51,957 nucleotides of DNA from NCBI GenBank assembly GCA_007122985.1, contig SKSM01000183.1, forward strand, positions 1 through 51,957. The letters are read 5' to 3'. A program made the position numbers and the translations under genes. Positions 1-8,022 of the stretch are shown here, piece by piece. Within the stretch, counting starts at the first letter, position 1; each line of letters starts with the position of its first letter. The DNA is from Nitriliruptoraceae bacterium. Its GTDB lineage: Bacteria; Actinomycetota; Nitriliruptoria; Nitriliruptorales; Nitriliruptoraceae. A model generated the notes under the pieces. That model had not been told where the DNA came from. It worked only from the letters and a program-made list of their open reading frames with translations, and did not search any database.

Positions 1-395
1 ACCCGCATGTCCAGGCTCTGGACCGACACGCGCTGGTAGGGCAGCGCCGTCATCATCAGCCGGGTGTGCTCCCACACCATCCGCCGGAGGCGGTCCTCGG
101 CCGGTCGGTCCTCCTGGGCGATCGGCTCGACCACCTCGAAGAGCATCTCCATCGCCCTGCGGTGGACGTCGAGGTAGATCTGCGCCTTGCTGCGGTACCA
201 GTGGTAGAAACGGCCCTTGGTCGACCCGAGTCGGTCGGCGATGTCGGTGATCGAGGTGCCGGAGTAGCCGCGGGCCATGAACGCCTCGGCAGCCGCGTCG
301 AGGATCTCCTCGCGACTGTCAGCGGCGCGCGTCGGCTCGGCCTCGTCACCGTCGAGGTGACCGATCCCCCCGGTGTCGGTGGACTCCTCCCTCAC
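1..395 (-). CDS. TetR/AcrR family transcriptional regulator (partial, C-terminus off the window)
   Basis: Only the first 131 codons are inside the window. After a polar N-terminal extension of about 27 residues comes a canonical TetR DNA-binding domain: EEILDAAAEAFMARGYSGTS, then the helix-turn-helix around residues 48-67 with TDIADRLGSTKGRFYHWYRSK. The GTG start overlaps the stop of the upstream cyclase gene as GTGA, so it is the last visible gene of a long minus-strand operon carrying a Liv transporter and acyl-CoA genes. TetR proteins linked to CoA catabolism usually repress their own operon and are released by an acyl-CoA ligand. The palindromes at 7927-7963 at the head of this operon are natural candidate operators. 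The ligand domain is cut off, so the effector cannot be guessed. Confidence 0.93.
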   Translation of the reverse strand, partial: MREESTDTGGIGHLDGDEAEPTRAADSREEILDAAAEAFMARGYSGTSITDIADRLGSTKGRFYHWYRSKAQIYLDVHRRAMEMLFEVVEPIAQEDRPAEDRLRRMVWEHTRLMMTALPYQRVSVQSLDMR

Positions 396-1210
396 GGCGC
401 GGCCTCGACGATCGCCAGCGGCCGGATCGGCGATCCGGTCCCTCCACGGATCGCCAGGGGTGCGGCGACGAAGAAGAACTCGTCGACCTCTTCGTCGGCG
501 AGTGGATCGAGGTTCATCGCCTCCATGATGGGGATGCCGTGCTCGACGAGCAGGTGGACATGGACCTCCAGAGCGGGACTCGGCATGACCTCGTAGGCGA
601 TGGTGTCCGCTCCGGTCGCCCGGATGCTCCGGTCGGTCAGCCACTGCGCCCCCGACAGGTCGATGCCGGGCACACCGGTCGTGACCCCGAGGTAGGCGCC
701 GACGTCCGTCCAGTGACGCGCCCATCCGGTCCGGATCAGGACCACCTCCCCCGTCTGCGGCTCCCCGTGCCGCGCGCTCCAGGCCTGCAGCAGCTCCGCG
801 TCCACCGCGTCGCCGGGCTCGAGGTCACGGCCGAGCTCGCGGGGAGCGTCCACCAACCGGCCACGGGTCAGCATCGGCGGCATCTGATGGACCGAGGCGA
901 CCTCGACCCCACCGACGTAGGACTGGGCGTCGACGATGTCCAGGCCGTCGAACACCCGCCCGTCCTTCGAGACGTGACCGAGCCCGTCCACATGGGTTCC
1001 CACGTGGCCGCCGGTGGTGAACATCTCCGCGGCGGCCGACACGCCGTCGGGATACATCACCTCACCGTGCCGTTTGGTCAGCGTGAAGCTGTACGGCGGG
1101 TGGTTGGGGTGGTGGGGGATCCCAGGGGCGAGCTCCTGTGCCAGATCGAAGATACGCACCGATGCCGAGCCCGGCCAGGGGACCTCGGCCTCCCAGCGCT
1201 GTCCGCTCAT
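392..1210 (-). CDS. Cyclase family protein (kynurenine formamidase-like metal hydrolase)
   Basis: 272 residues. The cyclase/kynurenine-formamidase family metal motif is visible as GGHVGTHVDGLGH (HxGTHxDxxxH), and a second conserved stretch, GVPGIDLSGAQWL, follows. Family members hydrolyse cyclic or linear amides, isatin or formyl groups using a divalent metal. The substrate here is not known. The ATG overlaps the stop of the acyl-CoA dehydrogenase (ATGA), and its own stop overlaps the TetR start, so it is translationally coupled in the operon. The context suggests hydrolysis of a ring or acyl intermediate of an imported organic acid, which is inference. True kynurenine formamidase activity is less likely because no kynurenine-pathway gene is nearby. 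Confidence 0.9.
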   Translation of the reverse strand: MSGQRWEAEVPWPGSASVRIFDLAQELAPGIPHHPNHPPYSFTLTKRHGEVMYPDGVSAAAEMFTTGGHVGTHVDGLGHVSKDGRVFDGLDIVDAQSYVGGVEVASVHQMPPMLTRGRLVDAPRELGRDLEPGDAVDAELLQAWSARHGEPQTGEVVLIRTGWARHWTDVGAYLGVTTGVPGIDLSGAQWLTDRSIRATGADTIAYEVMPSPALEVHVHLLVEHGIPIMEAMNLDPLADEEVDEFFFVAAPLAIRGGTGSPIRPLAIVEAAP

Positions 1211-2361
1211 GCTGCGACCTCCTGCCCGATCGCGCGTGCGATGACCAGGCGCTGGATCTCCGAGGTGCCCTCGTACAGCTCGATGATCCGCTGGTCGCGG
1301 TAGAGGCGCTCCACCGCATACGGCTTGCAGAAGCCGTAGCCCCCGAAGACCTGGACGGCGACGTCCACCGCACGGTGGGACACCTCGCTGGTGTAGAGCT
1401 TGGCCATCGCACCGAGCGTCCGGACGTCCTCGCCGCGGTCGTAGGCGGAGGCGGCCTCGTACAACATCATCCTTGCGGCGGAGAGCTCGGTCGCCAGGTC
1501 CGCCATCGGGAAGCCGATCCCCTGGTGCTCGAGGATCGGCTTCCCGAACGACACCCGGCTCGCGGCACGCGGGGCCGCCTCGTCGTAGGCCGCCAGGGCG
1601 ATCCCGGTCGCCTGGGCACCCACCGTGATCCGACCGACGTTGAGCGTCCCGAGCGCGAGCCGCAGCGCGCGCCCCCGCTCGCCGATCATCGCCTCGGCCG
1701 GCACCCAGGTGTCCAGCTTGAGGTTGCTGGTCAGGGCCCCACGGATGCCCATCTTGTCCTCGTAGTGGTCGATCACCGCCCCGTCGGCGTCGCGATCGAC
1801 CATGAACGCCGAGATCCCGCGCGGCCCCGCATCCGGATCGGTCACCGCGAACACGACGTAGTGCTGCGAGGCGCCGCCGTTGCCGATGAACCACTTCTCG
1901 CCGCGGATGCGGAATCCCTCGCCCTCGGGCTCGGCGACGGTCTCGATCGCCGAGGCGTCGGAACCGGCGTCACGCTCGGTGAGCGCGAAGCTGACCGCGG
2001 TCCCACGTGCCAGCCCGCCGAGGTAGCGCTCGCACTGCTCCTCGGTCCCCGCCATCACGAGCGGGAACGCACCGAGCACATAGGTGCTGAACACCGCGGC
2101 CGTCGCAGCACAGCCACGCGAGATCTCCTCCGCGACGGCGCAGGTCGCCGCGAGCGACGCGTCCTGCCCCCCGTAGCGGCTGGGCACGAACATCGCGGCG
2201 AGCCCGTGCTCGACGAGCAGGTCGACGTGCTCCTGGGGGTAGCGCGCCTCCCGGTCGATCGCTGCGGCGTTGACGGAGAAGTGCTCGTCGCTGAGCATCT
2301 GCGCCACCTTGCGCAGCCGCTCGTCCGCCTCGGCGAGCCGTGGGTTCCAGATCACACTCAT
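1207..2361 (-). CDS. Acyl-CoA dehydrogenase
   Basis: 384 residues, the normal length for the family. FAD-dependent alpha,beta-dehydrogenation of an acyl-CoA thioester. Visible landmarks are the FAD/substrate motif FALTERDAGSDASA near residue 125, the W-F-IGNG strand, KMGIRG, and the C-terminal IIELYEGTSEIQR, whose first Glu sits at the usual catalytic-base position. The start is ATG at 2361, 32 bp after the LivF-type ATPase; the end overlaps the cyclase start by four bases. Its place between a Liv-type transporter and a cyclase suggests it handles the CoA ester of the imported acid. Chain length and substrate cannot be read from the sequence. Confidence 0.95.
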   Translation of the reverse strand: MSVIWNPRLAEADERLRKVAQMLSDEHFSVNAAAIDREARYPQEHVDLLVEHGLAAMFVPSRYGGQDASLAATCAVAEEISRGCAATAAVFSTYVLGAFPLVMAGTEEQCERYLGGLARGTAVSFALTERDAGSDASAIETVAEPEGEGFRIRGEKWFIGNGGASQHYVVFAVTDPDAGPRGISAFMVDRDADGAVIDHYEDKMGIRGALTSNLKLDTWVPAEAMIGERGRALRLALGTLNVGRITVGAQATGIALAAYDEAAPRAASRVSFGKPILEHQGIGFPMADLATELSAARMMLYEAASAYDRGEDVRTLGAMAKLYTSEVSHRAVDVAVQVFGGYGFCKPYAVERLYRDQRIIELYEGTSEIQRLVIARAIGQEVAA

Positions 2362-2393
2362 CGGGCCGTCCTCGCTTCCGTCCAGGGGCAGGT

Positions 2394-3107
2394 CTAGAAC
2401 AGGTCCCACCAGTCGTCGCGCGCGCGCATCTGGTCGGCGGTCTCCTCGAGGAAGATCCGCCCCGCCCGCATGACATAGACACGGTCGGCGACCCGCACCG
2501 CCTGGTCGATGTTCTGCTCGACCATCAGGACCGACAGACCCCGCTGCTTCGCCAACTCGTGGGTGAGGTCCATCACCTGCCGTACCAGCACCGGCGCCAG
2601 CCCCAGGGACGGTTCGTCGAGCAGCAGCATCCGCGGCTCGGAGATCAGCGCCATCCCCATGCTGAGCATCCGACGCTCGCCGCCGCTGAGGGTTCCGGCC
2701 CGCTGCTTGCGGCGTTCGGCGAGCACGGGGAACTCCTCGAAGACCCGCTCCACCGACGCACGTCCGACCTCCCGGCCCATCGCGAAGCCACCGAGGTGGA
2801 GGTTGTCCTCCACCGCGAGCTGTCGGAACACGAAGTCGTCCTCCGGCACAAAGCGGATGCCCTTGCGGACGTTGGCCTCGGTGTCGTGCCCGACGATGTG
2901 CTCGCCGGCGAAGCGCACCGTGCCAGCCTTCGGCGCCAGCAGACCGAAGGCCGACTTGAGCGTGGTGGTCTTGCCGGCGCCGTTGTGGCCGACGAGTGCG
3001 ACGACCTCTCCCTCGTCGACCCGCAACGACGCATCGAAGACGGCGTCGCGTGCCCCGTAGGCGACCTTGAGGCCGTCGACCTCGAACACGGGCTGCGCGC
3101 CGCTCAT
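2394..3107 (-). CDS. Branched-chain amino acid-type ABC transporter ATPase, LivF-like
   Basis: 237 residues, typical for LivF. Walker A GHNGAGKTT at residues 40-48, signature LSGGERR near 140, Walker B MLLLDEPSLGLAP near 160, and switch His in the VEQNIDQA region. It energises uptake through the membrane subunits encoded just upstream and pairs with the ATPase half of the fused LivM-LivG protein. The ATG overlaps the stop of that fusion gene as ATGA. Acyl-CoA and cyclase genes in the same operon suggest an organic acid such as an aromatic or branched carboxylate rather than an amino acid. That substrate is inference. Confidence 0.95.
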   Translation of the reverse strand: MSGAQPVFEVDGLKVAYGARDAVFDASLRVDEGEVVALVGHNGAGKTTTLKSAFGLLAPKAGTVRFAGEHIVGHDTEANVRKGIRFVPEDDFVFRQLAVEDNLHLGGFAMGREVGRASVERVFEEFPVLAERRKQRAGTLSGGERRMLSMGMALISEPRMLLLDEPSLGLAPVLVRQVMDLTHELAKQRGLSVLMVEQNIDQAVRVADRVYVMRAGRIFLEETADQMRARDDWWDLF

Positions 3108-4915
3108 TCCGCACCTCCGAAGTAGATGCCTGCGAGTCGCTCGTCCGACATCAGCTCGTCCGGCGGGCCCTCGGCGATGATCCGACCCAGCTCCATGAAG
3201 TAGACGTGATCGGCGATCGCGCGGACGACGTCGAGGTTGTGCTCGACCACGCAGATGGTCTTGCCCTCCTGCGAGACGCGTTCGATGAAGCGCAGGATCG
3301 CACGCACCCACTGCCGGTCGACTCCCGAGGCCGGCTCGTCCAGCAGCATCACGTCCGCTTCGCTTGCGGCCAGGCGCGCGAGGCTGACCAGCTTCTGCTC
3401 GCCGAAGGCGAGCGCCGCCGTCGGCTCGTAGGCGCGGTCCCGCAGTCCGACGAACTCCAGGTACGACAGCGCCTTGTCGACGTTGTCACGCTCCTGCCTG
3501 CGAACCACACCCGGGCGCGAGTAGAGCATGGACAGCCGCTCGCCCTCCTGGCCGGGCATCGCGACCAGGACGTTGTCGATCACGTTGACCTGCTGGAAGA
3601 GGCGAACGTCCTGGAAGGTGCGGACCACGCCCATGCGTGCGCGCTGCCACGGCGCGAGGCCGTCCAGGACCTGACCGTCGACCTGCACGGTGCCGGCATC
3701 CGGCGGAATGAAGCCGGTGAGCAGATTGAACACGGTGGTCTTGCCGGCCCCGTTCGGCCCGACCAAGGCGGTCACCCGGTCGGGTGAGAGCGTCAGGCTC
3801 AGGTCCTCCGCCGCCGTGACGCCGCCGAAGTGCTTGGTGATGCCGTCGGCCTGGAGGATCCCGGGCTTGTCGGGGTCACGGACGAGCGCCTGCGGCTGAT
3901 CGGCGGAGTCGGCCAGCCGCTCCTCCATGCGTTCCAGTGCGCGTGTCGCCGCAGCGTCGTCGTCGGTGTCGTCTGCGAGCGTGGCATCGACCGCCTCCGG
4001 TGCCAGCGCGCCACCGACCGCCCGCGCCTCACGACGACGTGTCCGCCCGAACCGGAAGCCCTCCGGCACGATTCCCTCGGGGCGGAACAGCATGAATGCG
4101 ACCAGCAAGGAGCCGAACAGGAACTTCTGGGCGACGCCGACGGTCTCACGTCCGAGATCGAGCAGCCGCAGCAGTTCGGGGATCGAGGCCAGCAGCGCCG
4201 CGCCGACGATCGTGCCGACGAGGTTGCCGGCACCACCGACGACGATGACCCCGATCAGGAAGATCGACTCGTCGAGGTCGAAGCTGCGCGGGCTGACGAA
4301 CGCCTGGTAGTGGGCGAAGAGGGAGCCGGCGACACCGGCCAGGGCGCCCGAGATGGTGAACACCGCGACCTTGTGGTAGGTCAGGTTCTTGCCCATCGCA
4401 AGCGTTGCGGTCTCGTCCTCGCGGATCGCCCGCAGCACCCGCCCGAACGGCGACTGACCGGCCCAGTAGGCGATCACGAAGCTCGCCGCCGCAGCCAGCG
4501 TCAACCACACGGTGAAGTCCGGTGGCGAGACCAGCCGACGGCCGAACGCCTCCGGGCGCGGGATCCCCGGCAGCCCGCTGCCGCCTCCGGTCACGCTGGT
4601 CCAGGCGAGCAGCACGCCGGTGACCACGAACTGCACGGCCAGGGTGAGCAGGATCAGGTACTCGTGCCGCACACGCAGCGCCGGCCACGCCACCAGGGTC
4701 GCGAAGATCGAGGCGACCACGATCGAGAACAGAATCGTCCACGGGAAGCTGATGCCGAGCCGCAGGGCACCGATGGCTGCCGCATAGGCACCGACCCCGT
4801 AGAACGCACCGTGGGCGAGGGAGATCAGCCGCGTGTAGCCGATCAGCAGGTTGAGTGAGAACCCCAGGATGCTGATGATCAGCCCGAGGTTGACGACGTG
4901 GAACCAGAAGTTCAT
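3104..4915 (-). CDS. Fused Liv-type ABC transporter permease and ATPase (LivM-LivG)
   Basis: 603 residues combining two usually separate subunits. Residues 1-285 are a LivM-type multi-helix permease with the family signature ISLAHGAFYGVGAYAAA and the cytoplasmic loop GRVLRAIREDETATLAMG. Residues about 290-350 are a charged linker (RTRRREAR, then a run rich in Asp). Residues about 352-603 are a LivG-type ATPase with Walker A GPNGAGKTT at 386-394, a signature reading LAFGEQKL instead of LSGGQ, and Walker B VMLLDEPASGVD. One frame is open throughout with no internal start signal needed, so this is a true fusion. It lies 9 bp after the LivH-like gene. The signature loop is relaxed, but LivG proteins often read LxYGxQ here, so it is probably functional. 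Confidence 0.95.
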   Translation of the reverse strand: MNFWFHVVNLGLIISILGFSLNLLIGYTRLISLAHGAFYGVGAYAAAIGALRLGISFPWTILFSIVVASIFATLVAWPALRVRHEYLILLTLAVQFVVTGVLLAWTSVTGGGSGLPGIPRPEAFGRRLVSPPDFTVWLTLAAAASFVIAYWAGQSPFGRVLRAIREDETATLAMGKNLTYHKVAVFTISGALAGVAGSLFAHYQAFVSPRSFDLDESIFLIGVIVVGGAGNLVGTIVGAALLASIPELLRLLDLGRETVGVAQKFLFGSLLVAFMLFRPEGIVPEGFRFGRTRRREARAVGGALAPEAVDATLADDTDDDAAATRALERMEERLADSADQPQALVRDPDKPGILQADGITKHFGGVTAAEDLSLTLSPDRVTALVGPNGAGKTTVFNLLTGFIPPDAGTVQVDGQVLDGLAPWQRARMGVVRTFQDVRLFQQVNVIDNVLVAMPGQEGERLSMLYSRPGVVRRQERDNVDKALSYLEFVGLRDRAYEPTAALAFGEQKLVSLARLAASEADVMLLDEPASGVDRQWVRAILRFIERVSQEGKTICVVEHNLDVVRAIADHVYFMELGRIIAEGPPDELMSDERLAGIYFGGAE

Positions 4916-4924
4916 GCGGTCACC

Positions 4925-5797
4925 TCAGGCCTTGGTGTCGCGGGCGAAGAGCCCCACCGGACGGACGAGCAGCACGATGAACAGCAGCAGGAAGGCGACG
5001 ATGACCTGGAGGTGGCCGGGCAGGAAGATGCCGCCGAGGTTCTCCATCATCCCGAGCAGCAGCCCGCCGAGTATCGCGCCACCGATGCTTCCGATGCCGC
5101 CGACGAAGGCGCCGATGAACGCGGCGATCAGCGGCTCGATGCCCATCGTGGGCGAGGCGGTCTCCTGCAGGGAGAACAGCACCGCCCCGACGCCGGCCAT
5201 GGCCGAGCCGACCAGGAAGACGTTGCGGTAGACCTTCTCGTCGTTGATCCCCATGGCCCGCGACAGCTCAGGGTTGCTCTCCACGGCCCGGATCGCGGTG
5301 CCCTGACGCGTCCGCATGAACAGCACCACCGCGCCGATCACGACCCAGCTGACGACCACGACCAGGATCTCGAGCGTGGTGAAGCCCGCACGACCGAGCC
5401 GCAGCGGGCTGAGGGTGAACCCCTGGATGCTCCGGGCCTGCACCCCGAAGACGAACTGGATCACCGCCTCACCTGCGAGCAGGACCCCGAGCGAGGCGAG
5501 GAAGACGTTGAGCTGCAGCGCATTGCGCCTGCGCAGCGGCCGGTAGATGCCACGGTCGATCGCGAGCCCGGCCAGGGCGCCGACGGCGGCGGCGACGATG
5601 AAGGTGCCCACGATCGGCATGCCCTGCGAGGCGACCATCCACGCGCCGTAGGCCGCGACGGTGAACACCAGTGCGTGCGCGAAGTGGAAGATCTTCGCGG
5701 TGGAGAAGATCAGCCCCCAGCTGAGGGCCATCATGGCGTAGAAGCTGCCGGCGAAGAAGCCGTTGAGCAGCAGCTGCGGCAGGGCGTTCAAAGACAC
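4925..5797 (-). CDS. Branched-chain amino acid-type ABC transporter permease, LivH-like
   Basis: 290 residues of hydrophobic membrane protein with LivH landmarks: NGFFAGSFYAMMALSWGLIF at the N-terminus, an EEG/GE-like cytoplasmic loop RTRQGTAIRAVESNPELSRAMGI, and GGIGSIGGAILGGLLLG. The start is a GTG at 5797, preceded at a suitable distance by AGGGGA. It lies 107 bp downstream of the substrate-binding protein gene, with a very strong hairpin (5867-5897) in the gap, so it is probably expressed at a lower level than the binding protein. It forms the membrane channel with the permease half of the next gene. Confidence 0.94.
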   Translation of the reverse strand: MSLNALPQLLLNGFFAGSFYAMMALSWGLIFSTAKIFHFAHALVFTVAAYGAWMVASQGMPIVGTFIVAAAVGALAGLAIDRGIYRPLRRRNALQLNVFLASLGVLLAGEAVIQFVFGVQARSIQGFTLSPLRLGRAGFTTLEILVVVVSWVVIGAVVLFMRTRQGTAIRAVESNPELSRAMGINDEKVYRNVFLVGSAMAGVGAVLFSLQETASPTMGIEPLIAAFIGAFVGGIGSIGGAILGGLLLGMMENLGGIFLPGHLQVIVAFLLLFIVLLVRPVGLFARDTKA

Positions 5798-5866
5798 GGT
5801 CGTCCCCTGTCGTCATGGTCGAGCCGGCGGCGTGCCATGCGGGGCACACCCGATGGACGGGTCGCG

Positions 5867-5897
5867 GCACGGGCCCGCGCGATGCGCGGGCCCGTGC
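5867..5897 (-). terminator. 14-bp perfect hairpin between binding-protein and permease genes
   Basis: Two perfect 14-base arms (5867-5880 and 5884-5897) separated by only three bases form a very GC-rich stem-loop. It begins 7 bases after the binding-protein stop codon on the minus strand and has no U-run. Such hairpins after the binding-protein gene of ABC operons usually act as an attenuator or mRNA stabiliser that raises the binding protein over the membrane subunits. That role is inference; the stem itself is directly visible. Confidence 0.65.
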
Positions 5898-5904
5898 GGC
5901 CGAC

Positions 5905-7221
5905 TCACTCGGGGACGACCTGGTCCTCCTCGAGCGCGGCGAAGCGGTTGAGCGAGCCGTCCTCGACCCGGTACACCCCTGCCGGCTTGAGGATGGTGCC
6001 GTCGCCCTGGAAGGTCATCTGGTCACCGTAGATGCTGCCGAACTCGTGGTCGGCGGCGACCGCCTCCTCCATGGCATCGACCAGGGCACCGGGCTCGGTC
6101 GGATCGCCGCCGTCGTCGACGACCATCTCGACCAGCTCAGCGACCACGAACCGGATCAGCTCGTAGTAGTTGGCGCCGTAGAACTCCGGGGTCTCACCGA
6201 AGGACTCGGTGTAGCCCTCGATGAACTGCTCGGCCTCTGCGTGCACCGGGTTGTCGGCATCGAAGGTGTCGAGCACGGCGACGTAGTCCTCCATCGCCTC
6301 GCCGCCGATCTCCTGCGCGTCCGGGGTCCACTCGTTGCCGATCGCCGGGACCTCAATGCCCTGACGGCGGGCCTGGTCGAGGATGTGTCCGACGTCGTTG
6401 CCCCACGACCCGACCACCAGCACGTCGGGCTCGGCGGCGGCGATGCGTGCGAGCATCGGGCTGAAGTTGCGCTCGTCGATCTCGTGCGGCTCGGACTCGA
6501 CGACCTCGCAGCCGAGCTCCTCGCACTCGCGCACGACCGTGTCGTTGAGCGCCCGGCCGGCGTCGTCGTTCCAGTGGATCACTGCGAACGTCTGCGCGTC
6601 GTACTCGTCGAGCGCCCACTCGACCAGCGGTGGCATCAGCTGGGCACCGAGCATCCGGGTGTTGTACAGCGCCTCCTGGCCGATCAGCTCGTCACCGACG
6701 CCGCCACCGTTGAGCAGCAGCACGCCGGCTTCGCTGGTGATCGGCTGGACGGCGACGGTCGGCGCCGTGAACGAGCTGAGCACCACGTTGGCGTCGTCGA
6801 CGTCCAGCAGCTTGCGTACCGAGGAGACGGCAGCGTCGGCGTCACCGCTCTCGTGGTCCTCGGTGATGAGGTTGAGCTCGTAGCCGGCGACACCGCCCTC
6901 CTCGTTGATCTCGTTGACGGCCTGCTCCGCGCCGGCGCTCATGACCTCGCCGTACCACGAGCCGCCTCCGGTCATCGCCAACAGGGCGCCGATGTTGATC
7001 TCACCGCCTTCGGCGGTTGGCTCGTCGTCATCGTCCACGTCTGGATCCGGGTCGTCGTCGACCTCCTCGGCCGGATCGGCGTCGGGGTCGGCGTCGTCGT
7101 CCGGGTCGATCTCCTCGCCGCAGGCAACCACCACCAGTGCGGCCGCTGCGAGGACGGCAAGTCCCCGCCGGCCGAGCCACCGGCTCGGTGAGTGCTGTCG
7201 GTACGCACCGCGTACACGCAT
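5905..7221 (-). CDS. ABC transporter substrate-binding lipoprotein, Leu/Ile/Val-binding type
   Basis: 438 residues. A basic N-terminus and hydrophobic segment end in a lipobox VVVAC with Cys34, so it is a membrane-anchored lipoprotein. Residues about 36-70 are almost all Asp, Glu and Pro. The mature domain starts at INIGALLAMTGGGSWYG, the first strand of a type-1 periplasmic-binding fold (Peripla_BP_6), and continues with AEQAVNEINEEGGVAGY. Start chosen at ATG 7221, preceded by GGGAGAGGGAGA; an in-frame upstream extension lacks such a signal. It captures the solute for the Liv-type subunits downstream. The CoA-catabolic neighbours suggest an organic acid ligand (inference). Confidence 0.95.
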   Translation of the reverse strand: MRVRGAYRQHSPSRWLGRRGLAVLAAAALVVVACGEEIDPDDDADPDADPAEEVDDDPDPDVDDDDEPTAEGGEINIGALLAMTGGGSWYGEVMSAGAEQAVNEINEEGGVAGYELNLITEDHESGDADAAVSSVRKLLDVDDANVVLSSFTAPTVAVQPITSEAGVLLLNGGGVGDELIGQEALYNTRMLGAQLMPPLVEWALDEYDAQTFAVIHWNDDAGRALNDTVVRECEELGCEVVESEPHEIDERNFSPMLARIAAAEPDVLVVGSWGNDVGHILDQARRQGIEVPAIGNEWTPDAQEIGGEAMEDYVAVLDTFDADNPVHAEAEQFIEGYTESFGETPEFYGANYYELIRFVVAELVEMVVDDGGDPTEPGALVDAMEEAVAADHEFGSIYGDQMTFQGDGTILKPAGVYRVEDGSLNRFAALEEDQVVPE

Positions 7222-7285
7222 GGTTGTCTCCCTCTCCCTGGCCAACGGCCATCTCGCACCCCACGGCCACGCCGTGGGACGTCTG

Positions 7286-7780
7286 CTATCCCCCGTGGTC
7301 CTGGGTGTCACGTGCCTTGACCATCACGGTGGTCACCCCGTCCTGGACGACCGTGCCGCGTTGGTCGAGCAGTTCGTAGCGCCGCGTGACGATGCCGCGG
7401 CCCGGATCCGATCGACTCCGGCGAATCGCCTCGATCGTCATCCGCGCACGCAGACGGTCGCCGAAGTAGATCGGCGCGTTGAACCGCCACTGCTCGATGC
7501 CGAGGAACGCCAGCGCCGTGCCGTGGAAGATGCCCTCGTCCTCGAACAGGCCCACGAGCACGCTGAGGCCGAGCAGCCCGTGGGCGATCGGCTCGCCGTA
7601 GACCGTCGTGGCCGCGAAGTCGGCGTCGGTGTGCAGCGGATTGTGGTCACCGGTCAGCTCCGCGAACTGCGCGACGTCCTCCGCGGTAATCGTGCGCTCC
7701 CCGGTCTCGAAGACCTGGCCCACCTCGAAGTCCTCGAGGTGGTAGCCCGTCCCGGCCGGCACATGGCTGGTCGCACCCAC
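7286..7780 (-). CDS. MaoC-like hot-dog-fold hydratase
   Basis: 164 residues from a GTG at 7780 that is preceded by GAGGGAGA at good spacing; an ATG at 7861 would read through short DNA repeats and is unlikely. The R-hydratase signature is visible as ELTGDHNPLHTD (Asp and His of the catalytic dyad) and YGEPIAHGLLGLS. It would hydrate a trans-2-enoyl-CoA to a 3-hydroxyacyl-CoA. It is the first gene of the minus-strand operon and is divergent from a thiolase-like/DUF35 pair. MaoC, thiolase-like and DUF35 proteins form hydratase-aldolase systems in steroid side-chain breakdown, so the three may act in sequence here. Confidence 0.9.
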   Translation of the reverse strand: MGATSHVPAGTGYHLEDFEVGQVFETGERTITAEDVAQFAELTGDHNPLHTDADFAATTVYGEPIAHGLLGLSVLVGLFEDEGIFHGTALAFLGIEQWRFNAPIYFGDRLRARMTIEAIRRSRSDPGRGIVTRRYELLDQRGTVVQDGVTTVMVKARDTQDHGG

Positions 7781-7825
7781 TGGCTCTCCCTCGGCTCGGT
7801 GTGCGGTCGCCGCCGCATCCGTCTG

Positions 7826-7867
7826 CGGTGCATCGGCTCCGGTGCATCGGCTCCGGTGCATCGGCTC
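7826..7867. repeat. Three tandem copies of a 14-bp repeat
   Basis: The unit CGGTGCATCGGCTC occurs three times end to end with no change, followed by a partial degenerate copy. It lies in the 5' leader region upstream of the MaoC start. The unit length is not a multiple of three and the frame upstream of the chosen start shows no coding character, so it is noncoding. It could be slipped-strand variation or part of the mRNA leader. Confidence 0.8.
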
Positions 7868-7926
7868 CGGCGGATCGGCGCGACCCCTACCGAGCTCCCG
7901 TGGACGCCGCGCTTCCGTTGCGACAT

Positions 7927-7963
7927 CCTACTCGGTAGGTTGCGCGCATACTACTCAGTAGGT
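7927..7963. promoter_or_regulatory. Pair of palindromic operator candidates between divergent operons
   Basis: Two related palindromes: CCTACTCGGTAGG at 7927-7939 and CTACTCAGTAG at 7951-7961. Each is followed by the bases GTTG, and their centres are 23 bp apart, about two helical turns. The shared form is CTACTCrGTAG. TetR-family repressors bind short palindromes of this kind, and a TetR gene ends the minus-strand operon. The second palindrome overlaps the -10 of the minus-strand promoter and the first lies near its expected transcription start, a classical repression geometry. Identity of the binding protein is inference. Confidence 0.6.
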
Positions 7964-7975
7964 TGCCGTCGTCAA
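7948..7975 (-). promoter_or_regulatory. Sigma70-type promoter for the MaoC-Liv-acd operon
   Basis: On the minus strand TTGACG (7975-7970) and TAGTAT (7953-7948) are separated by 16 bp, which matches vegetative -35/-10 elements well for a GC-rich genome. The -10 lies inside the second palindrome. Transcription would begin near 7941, giving a leader of about 160 bases before the MaoC GTG. Confidence 0.5.
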
Positions 7976-8022
7976 CCGTGGCTGGGAGCCGGTTGCGCGA
8001 CGTCGCCGTAGGGAGGGCCGGC

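Noticed and set aside
392-1210. Kynurenine formamidase
   Set aside because: It shares the metal motif, but there is no kynureninase or tryptophan dioxygenase gene in the window, so the broad cyclase-family name is safer.
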